Notes: a model not told the origin generated them from the sequence alone. Shown: positions 50,116-59,886, numbered from the stretch's first letter. The stretch: DNA of 64,000 nucleotides from Micromonospora vinacea (GCF_015751785.1 NZ_JADOTY010000001.1:5518001-5582000), one strand, 5' to 3'. Translations and numbers: made by a program.

Positions 50116-52215
50116 TCACCCGCCCACGTGGATGCCGGGCCGACGCAGCGGGTCCCGTTCGGTCCGTCGGATGATCTCCCGCACCACCGGCGGGGTGTCC
50201 CCCCGACCCAGGATGAGATAGCGCGCCAGGTGCGCGATCGGGCTCCCCTCCGACCACTCGAAGTGCGCGTGCGGCCGGACCCCGGTGGCGTCCCGCAGCG
50301 CCAGCAGGATCGCGGCGATGGCGTTGGGCACGGCCGGACTGTTGGCCCGCAGCACCCGGAAGCCGCCCACCTCGATCCCGTGCACGCGCAACACCTGACT
50401 GAACTCCGACGGATCGACCACGTCGATCTCCAGGAACAGCACATCCGCCGCCCCCGGCACCGGGTTCATCCCGCGCTGCGCCCGCTCCTTGATCGTGTAC
50501 TCCTTCACCGACCCCTTCTGCCGCTTGTTCGCGATCAGGTGCAGCTGCCCGTCGTGCGCCAGCGACTCGGTGATGAACCGACGGGCCGCCTCGTCGAACT
50601 CGATCCGCTCGGCGCGCAGCTCGGTGGTCCGGGTGACCCGGGAGACCAACGAGACCACGATGATGCCGAGGATGAACAGCGCCGAGATCGTGATCCCGTC
50701 CGGCTGTTCGATGACGTTCTCCAGCAGCGCGTACAGCAGCACGAGGGTCAGCACTGTGAAGCCGATCGCGGAACCACGCCGGTGGTGCCGGGCCGCGGAG
50801 ATCGTCACCGCCACCGCTCCGGAGACCATCATCGCCAGGATCCCGGTGGCGTACGCCCCGGCCTGGGCGTTGACGTCGGCCCGGAAGGCGATCGTGATGG
50901 CGACGCTGACGACGGTGTAGACGATCACCACGGGGCGTACCGCCCGCGCCCACTCCGGCGCCATCCCGTACGACGGCAGGTAGCGCGGCACGATGTTGAT
51001 CAACCCGGCCATCGCCGAGGCCCCGGCGAACCAGAGGATGAGCACACTGCTCACGTCGTAGACGCTGCCGAACACCTCACCCAGGTAGGTGTGCGCCAGG
51101 AATGCCAGCGCCCGGCCGTTCGCGGCGCCGCCCGGTCGGAACTCCTCCTCCGGAATGAGCGCCGTGGTCACGAAGGTCGTCGAGATCAGGTACACCGACA
51201 TGATCAGCGCGGCGGTGGTGAGCAGCCGACGCGTGTTGCGGATCCGGGCGGCGAGCCGAGCCTCCTTGTCCGGGCCGTCGGCCGCGACCAGGGGCATCAT
51301 GCTGACCCCGGTCTCGAAACCGGACAGGCCCAGCACCAGCAGCGGGAACGCCAGCACCGCGGTGAGCAGCACGTGTCCCGGTCCGCCACCGGTCTGGGTC
51401 ACCGCGGCCGTCCAGTTCGACACGATGCCCGGGTCCTCGACGATCCGGATCACCGCGACCACCACGATCACCGCGTTGAGCACCAGGAAGACCGCGACCA
51501 GCGGGATGGCCACCACCACCGCCTCGCGGAACCCGAGCAGGAACACCCCGCCGAGGATGAGCAGCAGCACCACAGTCACCACCACCGGCACCACTGACCC
51601 GTGCAGGGCGTCCGGCAGGTACGGGTTCTCCAACAGGTGCACTGTGGCGTCGGCCGAGGAGAGGGTGATCGTGATGATCCAGGAGGTGGCCACGAAGCCG
51701 AGCAGCACCAGGACGAAGATCTTGCCCCGCCAGAACGGCAACAACCGCTCCAACATCGCCACCGAACCCTGACCGTGCGGGCTCTCCTGGGCCACCCGCC
51801 GGTACATCGGCAGCATGCCGAACAGGGTGAGCGCGACGATCAACAGGGTCGCCAGCGGGGAGAGCGCGCCGGCCGCCACCGCAGCGATGCCCGGCAGGTA
51901 CGACAGCGTGGAGAAGTAGTCGACACCGGTCAGACACATCACCTGCCACCAGGCGTGCCGACGGTTCTGCCCCTCGGTCGCCTCGGGACCGGGCGGCTGC
52001 ACCTGGTGCTGGAAGAGCCACCGGCGCAGCGGACTGGCCGGCGGCGCCGAGCGGGCCGCGGTGGCCACGCGTTCGGGCACCGCGACCCCCTGCCGGCCGC
52101 CCCGGTGTGGGCGGGCCGGATCGCGGGCCGCCCGCAGTGCCGGGTCCGGCCCGGTCGGCGCGTGGCGGCGTCCGCTCCAGCGTCGTGGTTTCGCCCGGTG
52201 GTGCTCGTCACCCAT
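50116..52215 (-). CDS. APC-superfamily amino-acid permease with long cytosolic tail
   Basis: A 699-residue transporter. After about 75 polar residues the membrane part runs from MCLTGVDYFSTLSYLPGIAAV to about residue 540, with some 12 hydrophobic segments; the first helix and VLGLSGFETGVSMMPLV match the APC/amino-acid-polyamine family of the large actinobacterial type. The C-terminal 170 residues (ITESLAHDGQLHLIANKRQKG onward) are cytosolic and conserved in this subfamily. Substrate unknown. Start given at ATG 52215; a GTG 18 bases upstream is equally possible. No operon partner. Confidence 0.85.
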   Translation of the reverse strand: MGDEHHRAKPRRWSGRRHAPTGPDPALRAARDPARPHRGGRQGVAVPERVATAARSAPPASPLRRWLFQHQVQPPGPEATEGQNRRHAWWQVMCLTGVDYFSTLSYLPGIAAVAAGALSPLATLLIVALTLFGMLPMYRRVAQESPHGQGSVAMLERLLPFWRGKIFVLVLLGFVATSWIITITLSSADATVHLLENPYLPDALHGSVVPVVVTVVLLLILGGVFLLGFREAVVVAIPLVAVFLVLNAVIVVVAVIRIVEDPGIVSNWTAAVTQTGGGPGHVLLTAVLAFPLLVLGLSGFETGVSMMPLVAADGPDKEARLAARIRNTRRLLTTAALIMSVYLISTTFVTTALIPEEEFRPGGAANGRALAFLAHTYLGEVFGSVYDVSSVLILWFAGASAMAGLINIVPRYLPSYGMAPEWARAVRPVVIVYTVVSVAITIAFRADVNAQAGAYATGILAMMVSGAVAVTISAARHHRRGSAIGFTVLTLVLLYALLENVIEQPDGITISALFILGIIVVSLVSRVTRTTELRAERIEFDEAARRFITESLAHDGQLHLIANKRQKGSVKEYTIKERAQRGMNPVPGAADVLFLEIDVVDPSEFSQVLRVHGIEVGGFRVLRANSPAVPNAIAAILLALRDATGVRPHAHFEWSEGSPIAHLARYLILGRGDTPPVVREIIRRTERDPLRRPGIHVGG

Positions 52216-52302
52216 CGCCAGTCCCACCCTCACAGGTCCTGATCCGACGGTAGGCGGTGCCCCGGTGCCCGGACGGCGGAACGGGGCACCTGCACGGCCT
52301 GC

Positions 52303-52704
52303 TCAGGACAGGTCCGGAACGGCGAGCAGCCGGGCCAGCGCGGGTGGGTCGGCGACGGTCACCGTGGCCGCCTGGTGTCGGGGCCGCCCGCCAGGCACCA
52401 GCGCCGGCACCGGCACGCCGAAGCGCAGGCAGATCCCGCCGGTCGCACTGGTGCCGAAGGTCGCACCGCCGTCGGCAAGCGACAGGTGCGGGCCGATCGC
52501 CCGCCACCAGCGGTATGGTCCGCTCAGCTCGACGGCGGTGACGTTGCCCCGGTCGGTCCGCAGCCGCCACGGCCCGTACCGGATCATCAGGTCCTGATCG
52601 GTGACGGCGACCCAGGCCGTCGCCGGGCGGACCCCGAGCAGCGCCAGCATCGGGCGGAACACCGGATCGAAGCGGAACGGAAACCGCGTCGCGACGCCGG
52701 TCAC
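52303..52704 (-). CDS. hypothetical protein
   Basis: A 133-residue protein without signal peptide or clear membrane helix. It has alternating hydrophobic strands (AWVAVTDQDLMIRYGPWRLRTDRGNVTAVELSGPYRWWRAIGPHLSLADGG), suggesting a PH-like or beta-barrel fold, as in small actinobacterial proteins of unknown role. The GTG at 52704 is a tentative start; no ribosome-binding site decides it and the frame remains open upstream. It lies 69 bases after the permease gene's start side and is probably expressed alone. Confidence 0.65.
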   Translation of the reverse strand: MTGVATRFPFRFDPVFRPMLALLGVRPATAWVAVTDQDLMIRYGPWRLRTDRGNVTAVELSGPYRWWRAIGPHLSLADGGATFGTSATGGICLRFGVPVPALVPGGRPRHQAATVTVADPPALARLLAVPDLS

Positions 52705-53078
52705 CGGGCGCCGGGCCGGGCGGTGGGCCGCGACACCGGGCCACCCGGCCGCAGAGGGCCGGGACGCGCGGGCCGGGGGCGGGCGGCGGGCCGACGCCGG
52801 GCCAGGACAATCATGGCGCGGGCGTACCCGATCCGAGCCCGCCGACACCCCCGGATCCGCACGCCCTTCGACGTGACCCCCGCCCGGCGTTCCCCCACCG
52901 CCGGCCGACACCCCCCGGGCCGGCCGACGGTGGCAGACGGTCGACACCCCCCGGGCCGACCGGCTGTCCCCCTGCTGACCGACCCGACCTCGGTCGGCCA
53001 CTCGGGGTGGAACTGTGGGACGCGTCCCCGCGCTCCGCCGCCCCCCACGGGGCGGAGCGCGGGGACCCCCCGTCCCGG
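52705..53078. other. GC-rich spacer with short repeats, no gene
   Basis: About 370 bases of low-complexity GC-rich DNA. CGACACCCCCCGGGCCG occurs at 52906-52922 and again at 52942-52958, with a partial copy near 52842. Frames run through it but none has a supported start or motif. A terminator lies at its right end. Confidence 0.55.
53024..53066. terminator. hairpin terminator after the DUF5995 gene
   Basis: A 16-bp perfect stem (53024-53039 with 53051-53066, beginning GTCCCCGCGCTCC) and an 11-base loop, 12 bases beyond the stop of the minus-strand gene. Confidence 0.8.
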
Positions 53079-53849
53079 CTACTGCAGGAACGCCCCGAGG
53101 GGCGAGAGCAGCAGCCGGCCGAGCGCCGCGGCGTTGTCGTCCAACCGTGTGCGCTCACACTCTCGGGCGTCCGGATCGTGCCGGCACCGCCAGATCTTCT
53201 GCGCGTTACGCCAGGCGACATCGCGCGTGTACTCGACCAGTTCCCCCTGGTACCAGTCGTCGATGTCGCCGTTGAGCATGTCGATGAGCAGCTGCCACCG
53301 CTCCAGATAGCCACGGCGCAGGCCGGGGATCTTGTCGGCGAAGATGTTGTTGATCTCGAGGTAGTCGTGGTGCTGGTCGCTGCCGTCGACCGGCTCCGAC
53401 TCCAGGTGGTCGAACGTGGTCACCAGGGCGAACGGCAGGTCGAAGTTGATGTGCGCGTTCACGCCCGCCGCCGCCGAGGGCAACGGGCGGGCGTCCGGCC
53501 CCCGCATCCGCTCGAAGAGACACGACCACGCCTTCGGGGTGCCGGGGCTGGAGTCGGTCCACAGCCGCATCGCGTCGAAGTACCGGGCGGCGAACTCGAC
53601 GTCGAGGCGGGAGAGGAAGACCGGGTCGATGAAGCGGTCGTCGTACAGCCCGTCCAGCACACTGCTGGTGATGGTCAGGTAGAGCTTGTTGAAGTCAGCG
53701 AGGGGGCAGCTGGCCTCCAACGGAGGCAGCCGGACCAGCATGTCCTGGAGCTTGGTCAGGTGATCGACCACGGCCGGCACGTCCGCGGGGTGATCGGCGA
53801 GCAGGTCGACGATGTCCCGGTGCACGGGCCCCCAGACCGGTTCGATCAT
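53079..53849 (-). CDS. DUF5995 family protein
   Basis: A 256-residue helical protein. Segments LADFNKLYLTITSSVLDGLYDDRFIDP, LDVEFAARYFDAMRLW and VNAHINFDLPFALVTTFD agree with the DUF5995 pattern, in which conserved Asn, His and Asp could bind a metal; the family has no known function. It is predicted cytosolic. GGAGGAG lies four bases before the ATG at 53849. It is followed by a strong terminator and stands downstream of the LuxR-type gene on the other side, probably as a separate transcript. Confidence 0.75.
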   Translation of the reverse strand: MIEPVWGPVHRDIVDLLADHPADVPAVVDHLTKLQDMLVRLPPLEASCPLADFNKLYLTITSSVLDGLYDDRFIDPVFLSRLDVEFAARYFDAMRLWTDSSPGTPKAWSCLFERMRGPDARPLPSAAAGVNAHINFDLPFALVTTFDHLESEPVDGSDQHHDYLEINNIFADKIPGLRRGYLERWQLLIDMLNGDIDDWYQGELVEYTRDVAWRNAQKIWRCRHDPDARECERTRLDDNAAALGRLLLSPLGAFLQ

Positions 53850-53941
53850 TTCTCCTCCATCGTGGTCGGCGGCATCCCCCGTGCCGTCGTCGACGCGGCC
53901 CAGCCTCTCAGCCGACACCCGCCCGTCGGATCAGTAAAACG

Positions 53942-53975
53942 ACGTATCCCGGCGCGCACACGCGCCGGGATACGT
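53942..53975. terminator. hairpin terminator after the LuxR-type gene
   Basis: ACGTATCCCGGCGCG pairs perfectly with CGCGCCGGGATACGT around CACA. It lies 13 bases after the minus-strand LuxR-type stop. Confidence 0.85.
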
Positions 53976-53988
53976 ACGCAGTGGTGGG

Positions 53989-56886
53989 TCAGGGCCGTTG
54001 GTTGCGCAACTGGATCGCGCTGGCCTGCACGCGGGTGCGGACCTGGAGCTTGTCGAAGATGTGCGACACGTGCACGCCGATGGTCCGCTCGCTGATGAAC
54101 AGCCGCTGCCCGATCTCCTTGTTGGTCAACCCCTCGGCGACCAGGGCGAGCACTTCCCGCTCCCGGGCGGTGAGCGCCGCCAACTCGTCGTCGGACGCGT
54201 CGACCGGGACGCCGCGCGTGCCGGTGGTGGTGTCGCGCTCGTCCAGCGACACCCGCGCCCGCCCGGCCAGCTCGCGGATCTCCGAGGTCAACGGCACCGC
54301 GCCCAACCCCTGCGCCACCCGGTACGCCTCCCGCAGGAGCTTGCCGGCGGTGGCCACCCGGCTGCGCCGAGCCAGCAGCGCCTCGGCCTGCCGTAGCCGC
54401 GAGTAGGCGGCCGGATAGGGGTGATTGCGCCGATCCCACTCGGCGGCCGACGCGGCCCACAGCTCCGGGTCGCTGCCGTCGAGGCGGCTCACCTCGGCGG
54501 CGCACAGCGCCAGGAAGCCCTCCACCACCGAGCGCACCGGCCGGGCCGCCCCGGCGCTCTTGCGGGCCACCCTCTCGGCCACGTCCCGCAGCCGGCGCAC
54601 CGCCGTCGGGTCCACCTCCACGGTGCGGCTGGCGTGCGCCTCCGCCTCGGCACGCAGGCCGTGCCAGACCAGCGCGGAAAGAATCATCACGTCGTCGGAA
54701 CGGCTCTCGGTGAGGCCGCGCTGCACCGCCTGGCGGGCCACGTCGTGCCGACCCTCCCACATGGCCAGCCCGGAGCGCAGGGTGAGCAGCGGAATGACGT
54801 GCCGCGCCCCGCCGCCGGCGAGCAGGGTCGCCACCGCGTCGAGATCCCGACCGGCGGCCTCGATGTCGCCGTAGCCCACCGACAGCCGGCACCGGGCCAG
54901 CAGCAACTCCACGGCGTCCGCACCGGACGGTCGGTGCCGCAGGGCCGCAGCCACCACCTTCTCCGCCTCGGCCCACTGGCCCACCCGGAACAGCCCGTTG
55001 ATGGCGATGGCCAGCAGCCGGGTGCCCCAGGTGCGGCCCAACCCCAGCTCGGCCACCCGTTCGGCGCCCCGCCGGGCCACCACCACGCCCTCTTCGAGAA
55101 CGTTGAGCGGCCCGGTCAGCAGCTCCGCCAGGTGCAGGTACGCGCAGGCCACGTCCTCGGGCTGACCGGCACGCTCGGCGGTGTCGAGGGCGTCGCGCAT
55201 GACCGCCAGACCGGCGTCCGGGTCTTCCAGACAGGCCTCGCTGAAGCCCAGCGCCGAACTGGCCAGCACCACCTCGGTGGCCGAACCCTCCACGTTCTCG
55301 GCCAACGCCAGCGCCTCACGGGCCCGCTCGCCGGCGTCGGCGTACCGGCCCAGATGCAGCAGCAGTTCGGCGAGGCGTGCGGCGGCGCTCGCCCGGTCCC
55401 GAGGGGAGCAGTCCTCCGCCTTCAGCGCCCGCTGGTATTCCTCCTCGGCCAGCGCGGAGCGACCGGCGGCGGCCAGGTAGCGGGCCCGGCGGATGTGCAG
55501 CGCGCAGCTCGGCTCGCCACCCCGCAGCGTGGCCAACTCCTCCAGCAGGGCCAACGCGCGGGCGTGCTCCCCACAGTGGTGGGCCGCCTCGGCGGCGTTC
55601 TCGAGCAACTCGACCCGGTCCACCGTCAGCGGGCCCGGCTCGGCGGCCAACTGCAACGCCGCCGACCAGTGCCGATGCGCCTCGGCGTAACCGTGCAGCC
55701 GCTCGGCCTCCTGGGCGGCGGCCACCGCCGCCGGCAGGGCTCGCGCCGGCTCGCCCGCCAGCCGCCAGTGGTGCGCCAGTCGGGCCTGGTGCAGCTCACC
55801 CGGGGCCGTGGTCAGCGCCTCGGCGTAGCGGCGGTGCAGCCCGGAGCGCTCGGCCGGCAGCAACTCGTGCGCCAGCACCTCGGCCACGAGGCGGTGCCGC
55901 AGCCGGTAGCCCTCGTCGGCGCCGACCAGCAGACGGTGCGCCACCGCGGCCCGGGCCGCGGCGATCAGCTCGTCCTCCGGCATCCGCAGCACCTCGGCCA
56001 GCAGCCAGTGCTGCACCGGCTCGACACCGGCGGCCACCGCGTGCACCACGGCGTGCGCGTGCTGCGGCAACGCGTCGACCCGGTCGAGGAAGATCTCCCG
56101 CAGCGTCTCGGACAGGCCGTCGCGGCCGTCGCGCAGATCCCGCGCCAGCTCCTCGATGACGAACGGGTTGCCACCGCTGCGCTGCCACACCTGCTCGGCC
56201 GCGTCGGCGGCCAGCGTCCGGCCGACCACCGCTGCGGCGAGCGTCTCGGTGTCGGCCCGGCCCAGCGGCGCCAGGTCGAGCACCCGCACCGTGCGGAGTC
56301 GACGCAGCTCGGTGAGCACCCGGCGCAACGGATGCGCGCCCTGCAACGACTCGGCACGCACCGCCGCCAGCACCGACAGCTGAAGATCGCCCAGGCCGGC
56401 AAGCAGGTAGAGCAGGAGTTGCCGGGTGCTGCGGTCGACCCACTGGAGGTCGTCCAGGATCAGCACCAGCGGGCGACCCTCGGCGATCAGGTGCAGGCCA
56501 CGGGAGACCCGCTCCAGCAGCGCGCCCGCGCCGTCCGGACCGGCGGTCTCGTCGGCGAACATCTGCAACAGCCCCCGCACCGCCGAGGAGGTGCGGGCGG
56601 GCGACGTGGACACCTCGGTGTCGAACCGGCGCAGCGCCTGCAACAGCGGGTGCAGCGGGGAGGCGTCGCCGATGTCGAGGCAGCTGCCGGTGAGCACGAC
56701 GGCGCCCCGCTCCCGCAGGCGGTTGCCGATCTCACCCAACAGCCGGGTCTTTCCCACGCCGCTCTCACCGGTCAGGAAGACCGCTGCGGTCTGCCCGTGC
56801 GCGGCGTCACCGAGCAACGCGGACCGAACCGTCTGCACCAGCTCGGCCCGGCCCACGAGCGGTGCGGTGTCCACATCGCTGGCCAT
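53989..56886 (-). CDS. large ATP-binding LuxR-family regulator (LAL type)
   Basis: A 965-residue LAL regulator. Walker A is FLTGESGVGKTRLL (about residue 40-53), Walker B LVLILDDLQWVD; a long helical, TPR-like middle follows (repeated ALALLEELATL, YQRALKAEDCS). The C-terminal LuxR HTH is LTAREREVLALVAEGLTNKEIGQRLFISERTIGVHVSHIFDKLQV. Such proteins activate antibiotic or sugar operons in response to nucleotide or ligand. The ATG at 56886 begins the conserved part; an upstream in-frame extension runs into the divergent promoter. It faces the cyclase-like regulator. Confidence 0.92.
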   Translation of the reverse strand: MASDVDTAPLVGRAELVQTVRSALLGDAAHGQTAAVFLTGESGVGKTRLLGEIGNRLRERGAVVLTGSCLDIGDASPLHPLLQALRRFDTEVSTSPARTSSAVRGLLQMFADETAGPDGAGALLERVSRGLHLIAEGRPLVLILDDLQWVDRSTRQLLLYLLAGLGDLQLSVLAAVRAESLQGAHPLRRVLTELRRLRTVRVLDLAPLGRADTETLAAAVVGRTLAADAAEQVWQRSGGNPFVIEELARDLRDGRDGLSETLREIFLDRVDALPQHAHAVVHAVAAGVEPVQHWLLAEVLRMPEDELIAAARAAVAHRLLVGADEGYRLRHRLVAEVLAHELLPAERSGLHRRYAEALTTAPGELHQARLAHHWRLAGEPARALPAAVAAAQEAERLHGYAEAHRHWSAALQLAAEPGPLTVDRVELLENAAEAAHHCGEHARALALLEELATLRGGEPSCALHIRRARYLAAAGRSALAEEEYQRALKAEDCSPRDRASAAARLAELLLHLGRYADAGERAREALALAENVEGSATEVVLASSALGFSEACLEDPDAGLAVMRDALDTAERAGQPEDVACAYLHLAELLTGPLNVLEEGVVVARRGAERVAELGLGRTWGTRLLAIAINGLFRVGQWAEAEKVVAAALRHRPSGADAVELLLARCRLSVGYGDIEAAGRDLDAVATLLAGGGARHVIPLLTLRSGLAMWEGRHDVARQAVQRGLTESRSDDVMILSALVWHGLRAEAEAHASRTVEVDPTAVRRLRDVAERVARKSAGAARPVRSVVEGFLALCAAEVSRLDGSDPELWAASAAEWDRRNHPYPAAYSRLRQAEALLARRSRVATAGKLLREAYRVAQGLGAVPLTSEIRELAGRARVSLDERDTTTGTRGVPVDASDDELAALTAREREVLALVAEGLTNKEIGQRLFISERTIGVHVSHIFDKLQVRTRVQASAIQLRNQRP

Positions 56887-57080
56887 GCCACGCAGCCTAA
56901 TCACAGGGCCCCGCACCGTTCTACGGCCGCCTACCGCTTGTGGTACTCCTCGCGTCGACTTTGCGACTAAAGGTTGCAGGTGGCCGACATACGTCGTTCT
57001 GCAGATCCCCCGTCGGCCGAGGAATGCCAATCTCCGGAGGTGATCAGGCAACAGCGGGGAGAAAGGCCGGTGCGATACCC

Positions 57081-59321
57081 ATGACCACCAGCATCATCGT
57101 CGACACGCAACGGATCGTCACCCCGCTCTGGCCGGTACCTCAGGAGAGGCGCGTCGTCACTGTCCTCTTCGCGGACATCGTCGGCTCCACGGCCCTGGTG
57201 GACCGGCTCGACCCGGAGGACGTCCGAGCGTTGCAGCGGGCCTACTTCGACACCGTCGCCGGCGTGCTGCACCGCTGGCAGGGGGTGGTGGAGAAGTACG
57301 TCGGCGACGCCGTGATGGCGCTCTTCGGCGCTCGGCACTCCGACGGCTTCGACGCGTACCGGGCGGTGCGCGCCGGCCTCGAGATCCAGGCCGCGCTGGA
57401 CCGGCGGCCCATGGTCGACGGCATCAGTCTGCGCGTCCGGGTCGGTGTCGCCACCGGCGAGGTCGTCGTCGACCTGGGCGACGTCGTCACCGGCGGGCAC
57501 GGCGTGGCCAGCGGCGCCGTGATCACCACCGCGGCCCGACTGCAGGAGTACGCCGCGCCCGGCGCCGTCGCGCTCTGCGCGGCCACCGCCCGTGCCACCG
57601 CCGGCCTGATCACCCAGCGTCAGCTGACGCCGGTGCCGGTCGCCGGCCGGGTGCCGCCGGTGCCGGTCTGGCACGCCGTCGGCCCGGTACGCCCCGGTGC
57701 CGACCGGCACGACGGCCCGTTGATCGGTCGACGCCGCGAACTGGCCACCATCCGCGACCAGCTGGGCGCTGCCATCCGGGACCGGACGCCACGTTGGATC
57801 TCCCTGGTCGGCCCCACCGGCAGTGGTCGCAGCCGGCTGCTGCACGAGTTGACCCGTGGGTTGACCACGGTGGACGGATTGCCGGTCCGCTGGTGCGTGG
57901 CGACCTGCCAACCGTACCCCGATCAGGTCTTGGCGCCGGTCGCGCACCTGCTCCGCGGCCTCGCCGGGATCCGGCACAGCGACGGCCCGGCGGCGGTCCA
58001 CGACCGCCTCGTCGCCGCCCTGACGCCGCTGTTCCCGCCGACCAGGGTGGCCACCGCGGTCCCGGCGCTGCAGCGGATGTTGACCACCCCGGACGGTTCG
58101 GCCGCCGCCCTCGCCGGCGCGGCGATCTGCCGGGAGGTCCTGCTGCGGGTGGCCGCCCACCGGCCGCTGATCGTGGCCGTCGACGACCTGGACCGGGCCG
58201 CGCCGGCGGTGAGCCGGTTCCTGCACGCGCTGTTCGGCGCGGCGACGGAGCGCGGGCTCCCGTTGGCCCTGCTCACCGTGCACCAGCCGCAGTGGACCGA
58301 CACGCGGCCCGGTCCGGCCCGCCAGATGACGATCGGACCGCTGGCCACTGTGCAGTCCGGACGACTGCTGCGCCACCTGCTCACCCGGGCCGGGCAGCCG
58401 GTGGCCCTGGTCGACCGGCTGCTGCCGCTGGTGGGGGGCCGCCCCGGGCACGCGACGGCGTACGTCACCTCGCTGGTGGACGGTGCCGACCCGGCGGCGC
58501 TCCCGCTGCCCGAGGCGGTACGCCGGGCCGTCGGCGCGGAGCTGGACCACCTCGACGGTGAGCGGCGGGCGGTGCTGATGGCCGCCGGCACCCTCGGTGG
58601 TCTGATCTCCGGCGCGGCCGTGGACCGGGCACTCGGCTGGACGCCCGGCCGGTCCGCACCCGCACTCCGCCGGCTGGTCGCCGCCGGGCTGCTGCTCCCC
58701 CACCACGTCGACGGGTACGCGTTCGCCGCGCCCGCGCTGCGCCAGGTCGCCGTCGAACGGTTGCCCCGCGCCCTGCGGACCGTCTTTCAACGCCGGGCCG
58801 CCAGCGTCCCGCACCTCGACACCGTGCACCGGGACACCAACCCGCCCGCTGGTGCGGTCAACGGCTCGGCGGCGAGGAGTGCGGAGATCGTGCGCCTCGA
58901 CACCGTCGGTGCTCGGACCGGCCGCCTCGACGCCGTCTTCGCGGCGCTGGCCTCGGCGGGGCCGGGCCGTGCCACCGGCACGACAGCGGCGAGACCAGGT
59001 AATCCCACCCCGACGATGGCGGCCCCTCCCGCCGCGTCGAGCCCCGGCGCGAACCGTACGGCGGGCCCACGCCGGCTCCGCGCCGTCGCCTCGGCGGGCG
59101 ACGTACCGCCGACGCCGGCCACAGCGGTGTCCCGACCTCCGCGCGGTGCGGGCGTGGGCCCACTCCGGGACATCGGACGGGCCGCAGCGCCGATCCGCCC
59201 CACGCCGCCGAGTTCGGCTGGGCACTGGACACTCGCCGACGCCGGCACTCCGCCGGGCGTGGTGCGGGCATCACCCCGCCCACCGTTGATCCGCCTGGAC
59301 GGCCTGCCCGCGTCTGCCTGA
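57081..59321 (+). CDS. class III cyclase-like domain fused to an AAA ATPase
   Basis: A 746-residue fusion. Residues 22-170 are a class III nucleotide cyclase domain: VVTVLFADIVGSTALVDRLDPED and VVEKYVGDAVMALFG give the two metal Asp and the substrate Lys. In the late motif (GAVITTAARLQEYA) the Arg is kept but the usual Asn is Thr, so activity may be weak or lost. Residues 215-560 are an ATPase with Walker A SLVGPTGSGRSRLLHEL (Arg instead of the usual Lys) and Walker B LIVAVDDLDRA. The last 150 residues are Pro/Ala-rich and unstructured; there is no TPR region. It diverges from the LuxR-type gene. Confidence 0.85.
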   Translation: MTTSIIVDTQRIVTPLWPVPQERRVVTVLFADIVGSTALVDRLDPEDVRALQRAYFDTVAGVLHRWQGVVEKYVGDAVMALFGARHSDGFDAYRAVRAGLEIQAALDRRPMVDGISLRVRVGVATGEVVVDLGDVVTGGHGVASGAVITTAARLQEYAAPGAVALCAATARATAGLITQRQLTPVPVAGRVPPVPVWHAVGPVRPGADRHDGPLIGRRRELATIRDQLGAAIRDRTPRWISLVGPTGSGRSRLLHELTRGLTTVDGLPVRWCVATCQPYPDQVLAPVAHLLRGLAGIRHSDGPAAVHDRLVAALTPLFPPTRVATAVPALQRMLTTPDGSAAALAGAAICREVLLRVAAHRPLIVAVDDLDRAAPAVSRFLHALFGAATERGLPLALLTVHQPQWTDTRPGPARQMTIGPLATVQSGRLLRHLLTRAGQPVALVDRLLPLVGGRPGHATAYVTSLVDGADPAALPLPEAVRRAVGAELDHLDGERRAVLMAAGTLGGLISGAAVDRALGWTPGRSAPALRRLVAAGLLLPHHVDGYAFAAPALRQVAVERLPRALRTVFQRRAASVPHLDTVHRDTNPPAGAVNGSAARSAEIVRLDTVGARTGRLDAVFAALASAGPGRATGTTAARPGNPTPTMAAPPAASSPGANRTAGPRRLRAVASAGDVPPTPATAVSRPPRGAGVGPLRDIGRAAAPIRPTPPSSAGHWTLADAGTPPGVVRASPRPPLIRLDGLPASA

Positions 59322-59340
59322 CTGTGGGCATCGGGGCAGG

Positions 59341-59886
59341 TCAGGACGGTCGCCCACCGAACTGCCAGTTGTGCACCTCGACATCGGCGTACCGGTCCAC
59401 CGTCAGGATGGCGCGCGCCGCGTCCGGGTGCGGCGCCCGGAGCAGGGCGGCGGTGCCGAGCCAGGTGACGCCGTCGTCGGCCAGCAGGGGCCCGTACGCG
59501 ATCAGCTCGTCCGGGTCGGGTGGCACGGCCAGGTCGACGGCCTGCCCGGCGCCGAGGCCGAGCACCAGATAACGGTTGCCGCCGGTCCGGCCGCCGGGGA
59601 AGTCCCACATGGTGCGGCCCAGCGTGTTGCGCCACCGGCGCAGCAGCACGTCCCGGTACACGCCGGCCTGGTAGTTCGGCTCCTCGAAGGCGAACGCCCG
59701 CGCGGCGGCCGCGTCGGGCACGTCGACGATGTGCACACTGCCGGTGGGCGTGTCGCCGACGATTGTCGGGCCACGGGCGATCATCCCCGCCGCGTACCGG
59801 TCCATGTACGACCAGTGCTCGGGTAACAGCTCGTCGCGCAATGCCGCCGAGCCGGGCCGGTCACTGTGGTAACAGAGAAACTCCAC
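59341..59886 (-). CDS. two-domain YciI-like protein
   Basis: A 181-residue protein with two YciI-like ferredoxin folds in tandem. The first (1-95) reads EFLCYHSDRPGSAALRDELLPEHWSYMDRYAAGMIARGPTI and IVDVPDAAAARAFAFEEPNYQAGVYRDVLLRRW. The second (100-181) reads LIAYGPLLADDGVTWLGTAALLRAPHPDAARAILTVDRYADVEVHNWQFGG. YciI proteins may be small hydrolases or dehalogenases using a His/Asp pair, but function is unsettled. Single-domain members are about 95 residues, so this is a duplication or fusion. It is convergent with the cyclase-like gene. Confidence 0.85.
   Translation of the reverse strand: MEFLCYHSDRPGSAALRDELLPEHWSYMDRYAAGMIARGPTIVGDTPTGSVHIVDVPDAAAARAFAFEEPNYQAGVYRDVLLRRWRNTLGRTMWDFPGGRTGGNRYLVLGLGAGQAVDLAVPPDPDELIAYGPLLADDGVTWLGTAALLRAPHPDAARAILTVDRYADVEVHNWQFGGRPS

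Noticed and set aside
52842..52958. Short repeats CGACACCCCCCGGGCCG as a possible CRISPR or satellite array
   Set aside because: Only two full copies and one partial, with irregular spacing and very low complexity.
54421..56970. 849-codon plus-strand frame opposite the LuxR-type regulator
   Set aside because: Composition is His/Gln/Arg/Gly-rich shadow; the minus-strand product has Walker and HTH motifs.
56887..57051. N-terminal extension of the LuxR-type regulator by 55 codons
   Set aside because: It crosses the divergent promoter and has no ribosome-binding site; conserved sequence begins at 56886.
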